In this document: positions 10,016 through 19,764 of the stretch, piece by piece
Layout: every line of letters begins with the position of its first letter
Numbering within the stretch: the first letter of the stretch is position 1
Source: CAYTGM01 sp964437365
GTDB taxonomy: Bacteria > Sumerlaeota > Sumerlaeia > SLMS01
Length of the DNA stretch: 64,000 nt
Direction: 5' to 3'
Assembly (NCBI GenBank): GCA_964437365.1
Contig: CAYTGM010000003.1
Location: forward strand, 62,001 to 126,000
The notes under the pieces: generated by a model
Database searches by the model: none
What the model was told of the DNA's origin: nothing
Seen by the model: the letters and a program-made list of their open reading frames with translations, nothing else
Made by a program: the position numbers and the translations under genes

Positions 10016-13000
10016 ATGTCCCCATTGATATGGAGTCGCTCGGGTAGCGCCGGTAACGGTCAAACTTACGGTAGCGACCAAAGTGTTCAGAAGAGAAATG
10101 CTCGAGATTGTTTGAGCGTTCTCTTAATTGCTCTGGCTCACCTTTGTGCCATCGCGCTGCCGGCACAAGTAGCTGCCAACGAATCAAAAACGTTCTCTAT
10201 CCCGACAATGATTCAACTGAATGATGTTGCAAATCCCCTCACTGAACAGGGTATGACGATTGAGAGTTCCTCCCCCGAACTTATCCTGATCACAGCACAA
10301 GGTGGTGGTGATATTAACAACGATGGACGAGGCGATGTACTTGTCCTTGCTAACGACTTGAATACAACACCGTCACTCGGCAACGGTAATACGCTCTTTG
10401 TCGTTTTCTCAAACCCGGCACAACCGACGATCGATATCGCGAGTTTCAACAGCCTCAAATCGAGAGGAAATGGAGCATCCAACGGCTTCGTTATTACGGG
10501 TTTTGATATAGCATTCTCCGAGTACGGCTTATCGGACTCCTTCGGGTCTGCCGGTGATTTCAATGAGGATGGCTACGATGATATTATTCTTACATCCACT
10601 GAGGGATCCTCAATTGTTTTGAAAGATTCTAAGGGCCTCAACGGTAATGCCCCTGTCACCAGAGCCTTCGTCGTTTTCGGTAAAGAGGATTCCTTACCTG
10701 TCAATGTCGGAACAATCGATGTCAGCCCTAGAGGTCCATTAGCCCCGTTGGGAATTCCAATCCTTCCGCCCGGAGGTGATGCCGTTATCGAACCGATGGT
10801 TGCAGGCGGATCAGACATTAACGGTGATGGCAAATCAGATATAGCCATCACAGTCGATACTGGTCTGAATAGTATCCCGATCAGAGGTGGTGTAGACCCT
10901 ACGCCTGCCCGGGCGATTGCGGTTGTTTTCGGCACTGATTCGACAGACCCGATCATGCTCAGCTCTATTGTTAATGAAGGTAACACCGGCGGCTTTGGCA
11001 TTGGTGATCCTACAGCAGGAACCTCATTCGGAGTCAAAGTTGCCTGTATCGGTGATACAAATGAAGACGGCTATGACGATTTACTTATAGGCGCACCCAA
11101 TGCTCCTGATGGCTTTCAGTTTCTGCGCGATGAGAGCAAAGGCTTGCAGCCTCTGGACAGACGAGGTCGTGCTTATGTCGTCTTCGGAAAAGCCGATGTA
11201 AATAATGTCTTTGTCCCTGACATAGTGGACCCTTTGAATGATTCAGGATATCAAATTATCCCCCCAGAATCGCTGGTGGATTTTGGCGCCTTTGTTTCTG
11301 CAGGCAGTAACATCAACGGAGAAGGTGCAAACGATTTCATCGTTGGTGGAAGTTTGAATCCTAAGGCAAACCTCAAAGGTGAGTTTATTGGTTCACGAAC
11401 AGATGTGTATTACTCAATCTTCGCCAAGAGCGGTGGAGACCCTGTTTTCGCAGGTAATATATACCCTGGCAACGTGATCAGAGAAGAGAAGGGACTTATT
11501 CCAGATTCAGTCCAGGGCTATGCCATCCTCAATGAATTAGCCGGAGAAACTTCCTTTTCGGAGAGAGTCCGGGGAGTAGGTGATGTTGATGGTAATGGCT
11601 TTGCTGATATCCTTGTTGGTAAGCCAACAGAACCTCTAGCTTTGATGAACAAAGGTGACCTCCCTACGACTCCAGGGCTGGGTCGAGCCTATATCACTTT
11701 CGGCAAGGCAACAGGTGATACAATAGATCTTACGACAGAACCCGTTTCTGATCCTGTCATAGAGATTGTTGCAGAAATAGATACCGTGGCTGCTGGGTTT
11801 GTGGTTTCCAGTATGGGGGATGTCAATACAGACGGCCTGCCTGACCTTCTGGTTACAGCTGTGAAAGATGGCCAGATGAATATTAGAAACTCTGAAGTAA
11901 AAGGCGGCGTATTAAGCCAATCCAAAGTCTACGTCGTATATAGTCCCGGAGCAACCGCTACCTCTGCAAACTATCCTGGATTTCCAAAGTCAACAGGAGC
12001 TGAATTACGTGATTTCGGAACTCTGGGAGATGGCAGCCATCATTACCCTGATTCCAGAATGCAGCTGAAACCTCTCGATCAGATTCTTATTGGTCGAGGA
12101 GATACACCAACGACAACAGGCATTGTTGTCACCCTTACGAGGGAGAATACTGGCATCACAAATCTTCCTGCCATGCCTATCGATGCCTACTGGACAGTGG
12201 ATCAGATCACTTCACCATCGGCTGCCGGCTTTCAAGGGTCATTGAGGTATCTTGACACAGAGCTTCTCGGTATGGATGAAATTCAACTGGAAGTATATAT
12301 CGCGCCTTCTCTGTCAGGTCCCTGGACCAATCCCGTTTTCTTTGGTGCTGAGTCCAATCTAAATCAGTCAAACTTTGAACTGATCGCCCCCCCAAGTACC
12401 TTTTACGTTACACTAGGTGTACCCGTTGCCACCCCAACACCTACACCGACTCCTTCCCCAACACCCACACCTTCGCCAACTCCAACCGCGACTCCGTCGC
12501 CAACACCGACACCTTCACCAAGTCCAACGGCAACGCCGACGCCTTCACCAACACCGTCGCCCACCCCAACAGCGACACCTACTCCAACGGTAAGTCCCAC
12601 ACCAACACCATCCCCGACTCCTACTCCACCGAATGAGCTCTGCTTCGACTTTACCGCTGATGAAGAAGGATGGACGTTCCTATCACCGGTCGAGTTCACA
12701 GCATCTACGGGTCAATACAATGGAACTCTCGATGGTCTCGACACCACCATGGGAGCAAACACAAATACCTTTGCCTTCTGGGAATCACCGATCTTTGAAC
12801 TCTCAGATCCTGGCAACATTGCCAAAGGCAAGGCTCCTGTCCGAGCACTCCAGACAACCATGAGCGTGAAGAGTGACGTACAGATCAGAGAAGACAACCC
12901 GGTCATTCGGGCACGTACCTCTTTCCCTGATTTCAGCCACTCAGTTCTTGTTCTCGCCGAATCTGTAAACGACAGTGTCTTCTCGCCGCTGCCTCCAGGA

Positions 13001-13744
13001 AACAATGATCCTCTGGTGGACCCGGTCTATACGACACTTGTCGAGCTTCCGATTGGCCTAAATGAGTTCCGTCTCGACTTTGACGCTCTTAATGCCTTCC
13101 CCGACGACGAACCGATGCCTACAGTGACACTTACTCAGGCGTGTGCTCAAATCATTTTTCCTTTCGATCTTGGCCAACTGTCAGCGATCAATACTTACGA
13201 CCTGACAGCCAATAACCCAGGGTTTGTATTTGAGTCCCCGGGGACACTCCAGACTCCAGCTACCTTCAACGATATTGAAGGTCTCTATACACGTGGACTT
13301 GATCCGAACCAGAAGCGCGGTGATGACGAATTCGAAACGCCAACGATCTTCGGCTCCTGGACGGCAGATGGCCTGTACACATTACCAGCGGGAGGCGGCA
13401 CCTTTGTCATCTCCGCTGATGTGACAACTGACCTTGTAGACGACAACGAACAGGCCGCTGAGCAAACCGTTCCAACGCTTCGCATCCGTGTGAACGATGG
13501 AAGTTTCAACTACTCAGGCTACCTGAACCTTGAATCAGTCGGTCAGGATCCTCCGCTCGCTATTAACGGACAGACATCAACTCACAACTTCTGGTTTGTT
13601 GTTCCTGAAGAAGTCGGTGACAATGATCTGATCATTTCCTTCGATTATCTATATGCCTCTGAAAGTGGCAACGATCCAACGGTTGGTATCACGATCGTCG
13701 GTATGACTCTTTCAGAGCTTATCCCCAACATCGAAGAGCGCTAA
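10016..13744 (+). CDS. secreted FG-GAP seven-bladed propeller protein with TP-rich linker and paired C-terminal modules (paralogue 2)
   Basis: A 1242-residue paralogue of the preceding gene with the same architecture: N-terminal MSPLIWSR and long n-region before a hydrophobic core ending around VAANE; seven FG-GAP blades (GDINNDGRGD, GDFNEDGYDD, SDINGDGKSD, GDTNEDGYDD, degenerate GSNINGEGAND, GDVDGNGFAD, GDVNTDGLPD); the GDGSHHYPDSRMQL segment; a TP linker at about 803-872; and two C-terminal jelly-roll-like modules. GGAGGT lies 6 bases upstream of the ATG, in a leader copied from paralogue 1. The C-terminal third is nearly identical to paralogue 1 while the propellers have diverged much more, which suggests gene conversion or strong constraint on the C-terminal modules. 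No catalytic motif is seen; a surface binding role is inferred. Confidence 0.75.
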   Translation: MSPLIWSRSGSAGNGQTYGSDQSVQKRNARDCLSVLLIALAHLCAIALPAQVAANESKTFSIPTMIQLNDVANPLTEQGMTIESSSPELILITAQGGGDINNDGRGDVLVLANDLNTTPSLGNGNTLFVVFSNPAQPTIDIASFNSLKSRGNGASNGFVITGFDIAFSEYGLSDSFGSAGDFNEDGYDDIILTSTEGSSIVLKDSKGLNGNAPVTRAFVVFGKEDSLPVNVGTIDVSPRGPLAPLGIPILPPGGDAVIEPMVAGGSDINGDGKSDIAITVDTGLNSIPIRGGVDPTPARAIAVVFGTDSTDPIMLSSIVNEGNTGGFGIGDPTAGTSFGVKVACIGDTNEDGYDDLLIGAPNAPDGFQFLRDESKGLQPLDRRGRAYVVFGKADVNNVFVPDIVDPLNDSGYQIIPPESLVDFGAFVSAGSNINGEGANDFIVGGSLNPKANLKGEFIGSRTDVYYSIFAKSGGDPVFAGNIYPGNVIREEKGLIPDSVQGYAILNELAGETSFSERVRGVGDVDGNGFADILVGKPTEPLALMNKGDLPTTPGLGRAYITFGKATGDTIDLTTEPVSDPVIEIVAEIDTVAAGFVVSSMGDVNTDGLPDLLVTAVKDGQMNIRNSEVKGGVLSQSKVYVVYSPGATATSANYPGFPKSTGAELRDFGTLGDGSHHYPDSRMQLKPLDQILIGRGDTPTTTGIVVTLTRENTGITNLPAMPIDAYWTVDQITSPSAAGFQGSLRYLDTELLGMDEIQLEVYIAPSLSGPWTNPVFFGAESNLNQSNFELIAPPSTFYVTLGVPVATPTPTPTPSPTPTPSPTPTATPSPTPTPSPSPTATPTPSPTPSPTPTATPTPTVSPTPTPSPTPTPPNELCFDFTADEEGWTFLSPVEFTASTGQYNGTLDGLDTTMGANTNTFAFWESPIFELSDPGNIAKGKAPVRALQTTMSVKSDVQIREDNPVIRARTSFPDFSHSVLVLAESVNDSVFSPLPPGNNDPLVDPVYTTLVELPIGLNEFRLDFDALNAFPDDEPMPTVTLTQACAQIIFPFDLGQLSAINTYDLTANNPGFVFESPGTLQTPATFNDIEGLYTRGLDPNQKRGDDEFETPTIFGSWTADGLYTLPAGGGTFVISADVTTDLVDDNEQAAEQTVPTLRIRVNDGSFNYSGYLNLESVGQDPPLAINGQTSTHNFWFVVPEEVGDNDLIISFDYLYASESGNDPTVGITIVGMTLSELIPNIEER

Positions 13745-13773
13745 TCGCGCCTTTTAATCCTTACCCTTCAACT

Positions 13774-13806
13774 CCCCCGCCTTTTCGAAGGCGGGGGTTC
13801 TTCATT
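13774..13806 (+). terminator. rho-independent terminator
   Basis: Perfect 10-bp stem CCCCCGCCTT/AAGGCGGGGG with TTCG loop and a T-rich tail, 30 bases after the stop of FG-GAP paralogue 2. The stem closely resembles the terminator of paralogue 1. Confidence 0.92.
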
Positions 13807-13880
13807 TAAGGACTTCTCCCATTGACCTATGCTATTAAACAAGAGCCCAATATCGAATAATATTCAATGGAGAACCATTT

Positions 13881-16800
13881 ATGCCCACCTTTTCTCAGGG
13901 ATCAGTCAACAATGGTGTGCTACGGACACCCCACGGTAGAACGACGTCTAAGCATCTCTGCTTTTCCCTCATCCTCTTGATATTTTCAATCATGAGCGTT
14001 TCTGCTGCCTCTCCCAAGCAGGCAGTGACCTTTCCAAACACGGTGTCACTTGATGATATAACGACGGCCGGGATTTCGATTACATCATCGAACCCGAACC
14101 ATACGATTCTGGATATTGTCGGTGCAGGTGATATCAACGCAGACGGGCGCGGGGATTTTGCGGTTCTTGTCAATGACACGGCCCTCGGTGTTAGAGGAGT
14201 AGGCGGTACCACGGGAGGAGGCGGCAATAAGGTCTACATTGTACATGGAAACCCAGCGACCCCGACGATAGACCTGGCTTTCTTTAACATCATCTTCATT
14301 GGAAAATCATTACCCCCCAACCAGGGTTTCATCTTCACTGGCTTCGACAGTACAGATCAGTCTTCAATCAGGCCCCGTATCGCTGCAGCTGGCGACTACA
14401 ATGGTGATGGCTATGACGACATCCTGGTCGGACACACAGTGACAGGGCCAGCGAATAATAATCTGAGGGATGAGCGTTTACTCATTCCCGGAGGAGATAT
14501 TGTCTATACCAGCGAAGTCTTTGTCGTTTTTGGCAAGCCGGATGAAACTCCAGTAACTCGAGCTCAACTCGAACCGGCGAATAATGGTCTGGGTATTATC
14601 ATCGACGTTAATCCGTTTTTCGAGAATATAATCTCCGACCATTTCACAGGAGGCTTCGACTTTAATGCAGATGGATATTCGGATATCGTTCTTGGCTCCA
14701 ATAGATTTGTAGACTTTTCCTTAATACAAGGCAAAGAAGAGCGCGGCATTCCTGTATTGGGCGTTCCTAATGACGGCCTTTTTGTTATATTCGGAACTTC
14801 AACTCCTGAAAATATCTCTGTGGAAGAATTAGCCGATGAACTAAACACGGATGGATTCGTGATCTCTCACGAAGACACTCAGAACAAGACTCTGGGACTG
14901 GGCGGAAGTTTTGAATGTCTTAAGGATTCTAATGGGGACGGGTTTGATGATCTCCTCTTCGGTGCACCTGCAGCACCTGGTGGTTTATTTTCGTTTCCTC
15001 AAAGAGGAGCTGAACTAGATACTGACGGCCGAGCGTATGTGCTCTTCGGAAGCACTTCGACATCTAATACCCTGGTAACTGATATCGCCAACCCTGCCAA
15101 CAATATCGGCTATGAAATTGATGGACCAGACAGCATTAGAGATTTTGGCTCCTACCTGGCCGACGCTGGTAATGCTGATGGTATAGATGGAAATGATTTT
15201 GTCGTTGGCGGAACAAGCTTTTCAACAACCGATACTTTGTACCTGATTAGAAGCAAGAGCGACTCACTTCCAATCATCCTCCCTGAAGAATCTCAAGTAA
15301 CGAGAGAAGTTGCACCTGATTACGGCTACCCCATTATCATTCCAGCCCATGAAAACTTCCCTTCCCGTCGTCTCTCAGGAATTGGCGATTTCAACGGGGA
15401 TGGTTTTCAAGATCTTCTGATCGGCTTCCCAGATGAATCTGGAACGAATCGCTCTTCGCGAGGGACCGTACTTAACGAAGGGGAGGCTATCGTCGTCTTC
15501 GGAAAGAATGATGATAACCCGATTGATCTAACGAATCAGGCAGAAGTCGATAGCCAGTTTACTATTATAGCTGAAACAGGATCTGAGCGAACCGGGTACT
15601 TTGTTTCTGCGACAGGAGATATAAATCTAGATGGATTGCCTGAAGTCCTCGTCCAGACTCGCAACTCTTCGGGTGCTGCTAAGGGATATACTGTCTATAG
15701 TCCCGGCCCTGCTGTAAGTGAGTCAGCAACCTATCGAGGGTATACCTATTTATTTAACTCTTCTTTCGTACCTTTCGGCAGCATCGGCGATGGTGCTTTC
15801 CACTTTCCTGATTCTCGACTTGAATTCGCACCACCTGCAGTCATGAGAGCATCTGAGAGAGCTCCAGGAACGACTAATGAAATTGAAGTCACCATTGATA
15901 GAAATTCAAGCAATGTCAGTGGTCTTCCCGGTCCAACCACGGGGGCATATTGGATAGTAGACCAGGGAGTCACTTCTACGAATGCCTTCGATTGCAAAGT
16001 GCGCTATCTGGATTCGGAGCTGAATGGTATTCTTGAGAACAACCTTAAGGTCTTTACATCTGCCTCGCCTACCGGAGGCTGGACAGAGGTCAGCAGTCCT
16101 ACACTCAGACCACTCATTAATGAAATAGAGTTTTCTCTCACATTGGCACCAAACCCTGTCTATATTGTATTGGGTACGGGGACCGTTCCAACACCAAGCC
16201 CAACTCCATCTCCTTCCCCATCACCAAGTTCATCACCAACAGCCAGCCCTACTCCGACTGCCTCTCCGAGCCCGACTGCTTCGCCAACACCCACGGCGTC
16301 TCCTTCTCCGTCCCCATCACCTTCGGCAACTCCGATTGGCTCAGTGACAGCAACACCATCTCCTTCTCCATCACCAACGCCTTCTCCATCGCCAACAACC
16401 ACTCCAACATTAACGATGACGCCTACTGCAACTCCATCATTCACTCCGACGCCAACGGCCTCGGTGACAGCGACCCCAACGTTGACCCTGACACCAACGC
16501 CAACGCCAACGCCGACAGTTACTCCCACACCAACGGCTACCGCGAGTATTACAGCCACTCCAACAGTCACGGCTTCTCCATCTCCGACAACCACTCCAAC
16601 GCTGACGATGACACCCACGGCAACGCCAACAGTCACTCTGACGCCAACGGCAACGGCGAGTATCACGGCCACGCCGACCGCAACACCTTCTCCTTCACCA
16701 ACGACGACACCTACGTTAACGATGACGCCGACAGCTACACCTACGGCCACTCCTTCACCATCACCCACGGCGAGTCCAACGGCTTCTCCGACGGCGACTG

Positions 16801-18269
16801 CGTCTCCATCGCCAACGGCAACACCGACACCAACTGTCACGGCTACCCCAACCCCAACGCCGACGGCGACACCATCACCAAGTCCAACGCCAGACCTGAT
16901 CGAGATCTTCGACTTTGCTGACGATCCTGAAGGATGGGTGTTCGTTTCACCGATTGAGTTCACACCTTCAACGGGTGCCTATAACTCAATCCTGCAAGGG
17001 CTCGACACAAGCATGGGATCCAACGTGAACGCCTTTGCCTTCTGGGAATCACCCCTGTTCGAATTGAATAACCCGGTTGTCATCGACACGAAGGGTCTTT
17101 CCTCCACACAAGCTATCATGACTGAAATGACAATTGTTACCGACGAGATAGTACGCGAAGACAACCCCGTTGTCAGGTCACGTGTGTCTATTCCTGATTT
17201 CAGTGAAGCATCCGTAACGATAGCAGAGTCTGTTGGTGACAGCGTCTTTTCTCCGCTCCCACCGGGGGACAACTCACCCTTAACCGCTCCTGTCTACACA
17301 AACCTGCTGCAGATAGATCAAGGCATCACTGATTTCCGCCTGGACTTTGACGTATTGAACGCATTTCCCGATGATGCTACAACCCCGACGCTCACGCTGA
17401 CTAATGCGACAGCGCGACTCATTGATCCACAGGCAAATGGAAATCTGGTCTCTATTGCCAACTATGACTTCACCAGCTCAAACCCTGGCTTTAGCTTTAT
17501 CACTGTTCCGAACCTTCAGGCACCCGCATCGAACTCTTCCGAGGGTGGACTCAGCATTCGCGGAGAAAACAATGTACTCAGAGGTGACGATGACTTTGAG
17601 ACACCGACGATCTTTGGTTTCTGGACAGCCGATAATCTCTATACATTGCCGGAAGACGGAGGAGTCTTCCTTCTTAAGGTCAGAACAAGTACAGATGCTG
17701 TAAACGATATCGTCGATATCGCAGCGCAGAGTGTTCCAACGTTCCGAATTCGCGTGAACGACAGTTCGTTGAACTATTCGAGCTACCTCAACCTCGAATC
17801 TGTGGGAAGCAATCCTCCTCTGCCCGTTAACGGCAACACGGCGGAGCACTTCTTCTGGTTTGTTGTACCTGAGGAAGTCGGCGGAAACGACCTGTACATC
17901 TCCTTCGACTATCTCTATGCCTCAGAGAGCGGAAACGACCCGACCGTTGAGATCACTGTCCTTGAGATGGAACTCTCACAGTACTTTTTTGATCAGATGT
18001 CTATAACAGATATCGAGCCTGATATCGGAGCTGTCGGAGAATCCCTGAACGTACAGATCATCGGTGAAGGGTTCCTTGACGGAGCAGAGGTCTTCTTTGG
18101 TCAGGGTATCACAGTGGTTGGAACGCCAACGGTTGTTGATTCCAACACAATCAATGTATCCATTCAGATTGAAAACACGGCCGCAATTGGACCACGTCAG
18201 GTGTTTGTCTTTAACCCGACAGGAGAAACGAAAGTATCACCGGTTCCATTCAACGTCGCTGCACCTTAA
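13881..18269 (+). CDS. secreted FG-GAP propeller protein with extra-long TP linker and C-terminal IPT/TIG-like domain (paralogue 3)
   Basis: A 1462-residue protein. A long n-region (MPTFSQGSV...) precedes the hydrophobic core of the signal peptide (ends near SVSAA). Seven FG-GAP blades follow (GDINADGRGD, GDYNGDGYDD, FDFNADGYSD, KDSNGDGFDD, degenerate GNADGIDGND, GDFNGDGFQD, GDINLDGLPE), then GDGAFHFPDSRLEF, then a linker of about 240 residues (766-1005) of TP/SP/TA repeats with recurring TTTPTLTMTPT. The two C-terminal jelly-roll-like modules match those of paralogues 1 and 2, and an extra 90-residue tail beginning ITDIEPDIGAVGESL has the look of an IPT/TIG immunoglobulin-like domain. GGAGA precedes the ATG by 7 bases. 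The GTTTACC/TTGACT control region of the other two paralogues is absent, so it is probably regulated differently. Confidence 0.73.
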   Translation: MPTFSQGSVNNGVLRTPHGRTTSKHLCFSLILLIFSIMSVSAASPKQAVTFPNTVSLDDITTAGISITSSNPNHTILDIVGAGDINADGRGDFAVLVNDTALGVRGVGGTTGGGGNKVYIVHGNPATPTIDLAFFNIIFIGKSLPPNQGFIFTGFDSTDQSSIRPRIAAAGDYNGDGYDDILVGHTVTGPANNNLRDERLLIPGGDIVYTSEVFVVFGKPDETPVTRAQLEPANNGLGIIIDVNPFFENIISDHFTGGFDFNADGYSDIVLGSNRFVDFSLIQGKEERGIPVLGVPNDGLFVIFGTSTPENISVEELADELNTDGFVISHEDTQNKTLGLGGSFECLKDSNGDGFDDLLFGAPAAPGGLFSFPQRGAELDTDGRAYVLFGSTSTSNTLVTDIANPANNIGYEIDGPDSIRDFGSYLADAGNADGIDGNDFVVGGTSFSTTDTLYLIRSKSDSLPIILPEESQVTREVAPDYGYPIIIPAHENFPSRRLSGIGDFNGDGFQDLLIGFPDESGTNRSSRGTVLNEGEAIVVFGKNDDNPIDLTNQAEVDSQFTIIAETGSERTGYFVSATGDINLDGLPEVLVQTRNSSGAAKGYTVYSPGPAVSESATYRGYTYLFNSSFVPFGSIGDGAFHFPDSRLEFAPPAVMRASERAPGTTNEIEVTIDRNSSNVSGLPGPTTGAYWIVDQGVTSTNAFDCKVRYLDSELNGILENNLKVFTSASPTGGWTEVSSPTLRPLINEIEFSLTLAPNPVYIVLGTGTVPTPSPTPSPSPSPSSSPTASPTPTASPSPTASPTPTASPSPSPSPSATPIGSVTATPSPSPSPTPSPSPTTTPTLTMTPTATPSFTPTPTASVTATPTLTLTPTPTPTPTVTPTPTATASITATPTVTASPSPTTTPTLTMTPTATPTVTLTPTATASITATPTATPSPSPTTTPTLTMTPTATPTATPSPSPTASPTASPTATASPSPTATPTPTVTATPTPTPTATPSPSPTPDLIEIFDFADDPEGWVFVSPIEFTPSTGAYNSILQGLDTSMGSNVNAFAFWESPLFELNNPVVIDTKGLSSTQAIMTEMTIVTDEIVREDNPVVRSRVSIPDFSEASVTIAESVGDSVFSPLPPGDNSPLTAPVYTNLLQIDQGITDFRLDFDVLNAFPDDATTPTLTLTNATARLIDPQANGNLVSIANYDFTSSNPGFSFITVPNLQAPASNSSEGGLSIRGENNVLRGDDDFETPTIFGFWTADNLYTLPEDGGVFLLKVRTSTDAVNDIVDIAAQSVPTFRIRVNDSSLNYSSYLNLESVGSNPPLPVNGNTAEHFFWFVVPEEVGGNDLYISFDYLYASESGNDPTVEITVLEMELSQYFFDQMSITDIEPDIGAVGESLNVQIIGEGFLDGAEVFFGQGITVVGTPTVVDSNTINVSIQIENTAAIGPRQVFVFNPTGETKVSPVPFNVAAP

Positions 18270-18288
18270 TCTCATCTAAAAAATCAGA

Positions 18289-18340
18289 ACACCACGAAGT
18301 GCCTGGACGGAATCACACTTCGTGGTGTTTTTTCTTTTTA
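18289..18340. terminator. bidirectional rho-independent terminator
   Basis: Perfect 13-bp stem ACACCACGAAGTG (18289-18301) and CACTTCGTGGTGT (18316-18328). The plus-strand side has a T6-C-T5 tail; the minus-strand side reads into TTTTTT. It ends FG-GAP paralogue 3, and on the minus strand it sits directly behind the remnant amphi-Trp stop codon at 18338-18340, so it probably served both genes before the cassette inserted. Confidence 0.9.
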
Positions 18341-18371
18341 CTCGTTCTTCCACTTAATTTGAAATTCGATT
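18341..18371. repeat. 31-bp direct repeat, left copy (duplicated 3' end of amphi-Trp gene)
   Basis: Perfect 31-bp match to 19765-19795. Read on the minus strand it encodes the C-terminal IEFQIKWKNE of the amphi-Trp protein, followed at once by a TAA stop (18338-18340) and the terminator. It therefore looks like the original 3' end of that gene, displaced by 1.4 kb. Confidence 0.9.
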
Positions 18372-19764
18372 ATTGGTTAATCTTGAGCAAAATCTATTTT
18401 GACTATTCCCTCGCGGCTTATGTATTCGACATCACGGTCTTCCGACTTCAAGATAACAAACCGATCCTCACTTCCCATAACGAACCTTAGAGCCGAATGA
18501 AACCTCGCTCCTCTCTCGTATTGTGGTTTCAATGACGGAGGTAAGTCTTCCTCTTTTAACTGGTTATCGTCTAATATAATGCAAAAGGCATGGGTAATGC
18601 CTTCGAAGTCCAGTGCTACTGCACCATCAGGTATTGCAAGCCTCGAGATGAGTTCAGCTGGATACCCTTTGGGCTCAACCTTGATCCCAGGGGGACAGAG
18701 TCTATTACAATCCGGCTCTTTTGAAACTGCTATCAGTGCTCCTTTCTTCTGATCTTGTAAATATTTTGATAGTTTAATAAAGAATTCACTATTGGCAACT
18801 GGTTTGAATAAATATTTCGCAGGCTTCGATTCCTTGTTGTCGATTTTTGTATTCCCTCTATATGTTAGTCGTCCATTATTACAGATGAAGGTATCTTCCC
18901 CGTTTTCAATGAATCTCCAACTGTAGCGTCCTTGAAACTCTATTACCGCGCCAGTATCTTTTCGTGTACCTTCGATATTGCAGATTCCCAAAACTTTTCC
19001 TTTGGAAATGAAAACTGAATTCTCCTCGTTGGTTACTTCTAGGAGTTTCCGTAGCGGCGCTATATCAGTTAGTTTGATCTCGATCGATTCAGCCAACTTG
19101 AGGTCAATATCGATTGGTGTTTCATTCGCAGACAGAAATATACTCCCCCGGCTCTCTGTACCTTCGTATGCTTGTAGCGAAATCGATCTGAGAATATTAT
19201 AAATATCTACTGTGTTTAGTTCATATCGCCCAGAAATATAATAATTGCATGTCCGTCTTAATATAGCATCTTTTAGATCCTCGCTCGTATATTTATTCCA
19301 GGTATCAGGTAGTTCCTCAAGAGAGGCAAAACAAAGCTCCCCTTTAAGGTCGGTTTTACCAGGGAACTTAGCTTGGGGGCAATATATCAGCAAGTCTTCA
19401 TAGAACTGCCCTTCTTTCTTCCAGTTTGCACGTTCAAAACGCCGCATAAAGATCCCCGTTGAAAGAACCGACATACCAGATCCATTGGCAAACGGCCTTG
19501 TTAAATAACTTTGGAAGCATTCCTTATGTGCCGATTCACTGATATTACAAAACCTCTCCTCTGCATGTACAGTATTATCATTTTCTTGTATACGATGAAT
19601 TAATCCATACTCTAGTCCATCTAATACTTCTCTTATTACGTTCACTTCCGATTCTGCAGGCGAGGTGCACATCAAAACGGTCTCCATTTTACGATAGGCT
19701 AATAGATAGAAGTTTACTTTCCTTAGATCTATAACTTAACAACTTAGATCGGTCAAGCTTTGGG
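18372..19764 (-). mobile_element. apparent single-gene insertion between 31-bp direct repeats
   Basis: A 1393-bp segment holding one complete gene (a diadenylate-cyclase-like protein) and nothing else recognisable. Its right junction provides a replacement C-terminus (KWKNEPKA and stop) for the amphi-Trp gene; its left junction leaves the old C-terminal codons, stop and terminator. Integration at a gene's 3' end with restoration of the reading frame is typical of site-specific integrative elements, but no integrase is present. Homologous recombination with DNA from a relative carrying an amphi-Trp/DAC gene pair would leave the same footprint. Confidence 0.55.
18377..19687 (-). CDS. putative diadenylate cyclase (DAC/DisA_N-like) with N-terminal sensor-like region
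   Basis: A 436-residue soluble protein. The C-terminal third carries the landmarks of DAC (c-di-AMP synthase) domains in order: KKGALIAVS near 315, IPDGAV near 353 (the DGA motif), GARFHSALR near 395 (aligning residue for residue with GTRHRTAER, the RHR motif) and VILKSEDRDVEYISREG (the SEE-type strand). The first two thirds, including SLQAYEGTESRGSIFLS, resemble the N-terminal sensor regions reported for DAC proteins of nucleotide-based conflict systems. The RHR motif is altered to RFH, so activity or product may differ. The gene is AT-richer than its neighbours, has no clear Shine-Dalgarno, and its stop is 5 bp from the left 31-bp repeat. The DAC fold is fairly likely; cyclase activity is inference. 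Confidence 0.6.
   Translation of the reverse strand: METVLMCTSPAESEVNVIREVLDGLEYGLIHRIQENDNTVHAEERFCNISESAHKECFQSYLTRPFANGSGMSVLSTGIFMRRFERANWKKEGQFYEDLLIYCPQAKFPGKTDLKGELCFASLEELPDTWNKYTSEDLKDAILRRTCNYYISGRYELNTVDIYNILRSISLQAYEGTESRGSIFLSANETPIDIDLKLAESIEIKLTDIAPLRKLLEVTNEENSVFISKGKVLGICNIEGTRKDTGAVIEFQGRYSWRFIENGEDTFICNNGRLTYRGNTKIDNKESKPAKYLFKPVANSEFFIKLSKYLQDQKKGALIAVSKEPDCNRLCPPGIKVEPKGYPAELISRLAIPDGAVALDFEGITHAFCIILDDNQLKEEDLPPSLKPQYERGARFHSALRFVMGSEDRFVILKSEDRDVEYISREGIVKIDFAQD

Noticed and set aside
16180..16895. Repetitive DNA of the TP linkers read as a minisatellite or CRISPR-like array
   Set aside because: Unit length varies, there are no spacers, and the frame is kept within a clear protein linker.
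16160..16963. Long minus-strand ORFs rich in Gly-Val-Ala opposite the TP linkers (also 8345-8695, 12403-12699, 60143-60817)
   Set aside because: They are the complement of ACN/CCN-rich Thr-Pro codons, which lack stops in that frame; no start signal or family.
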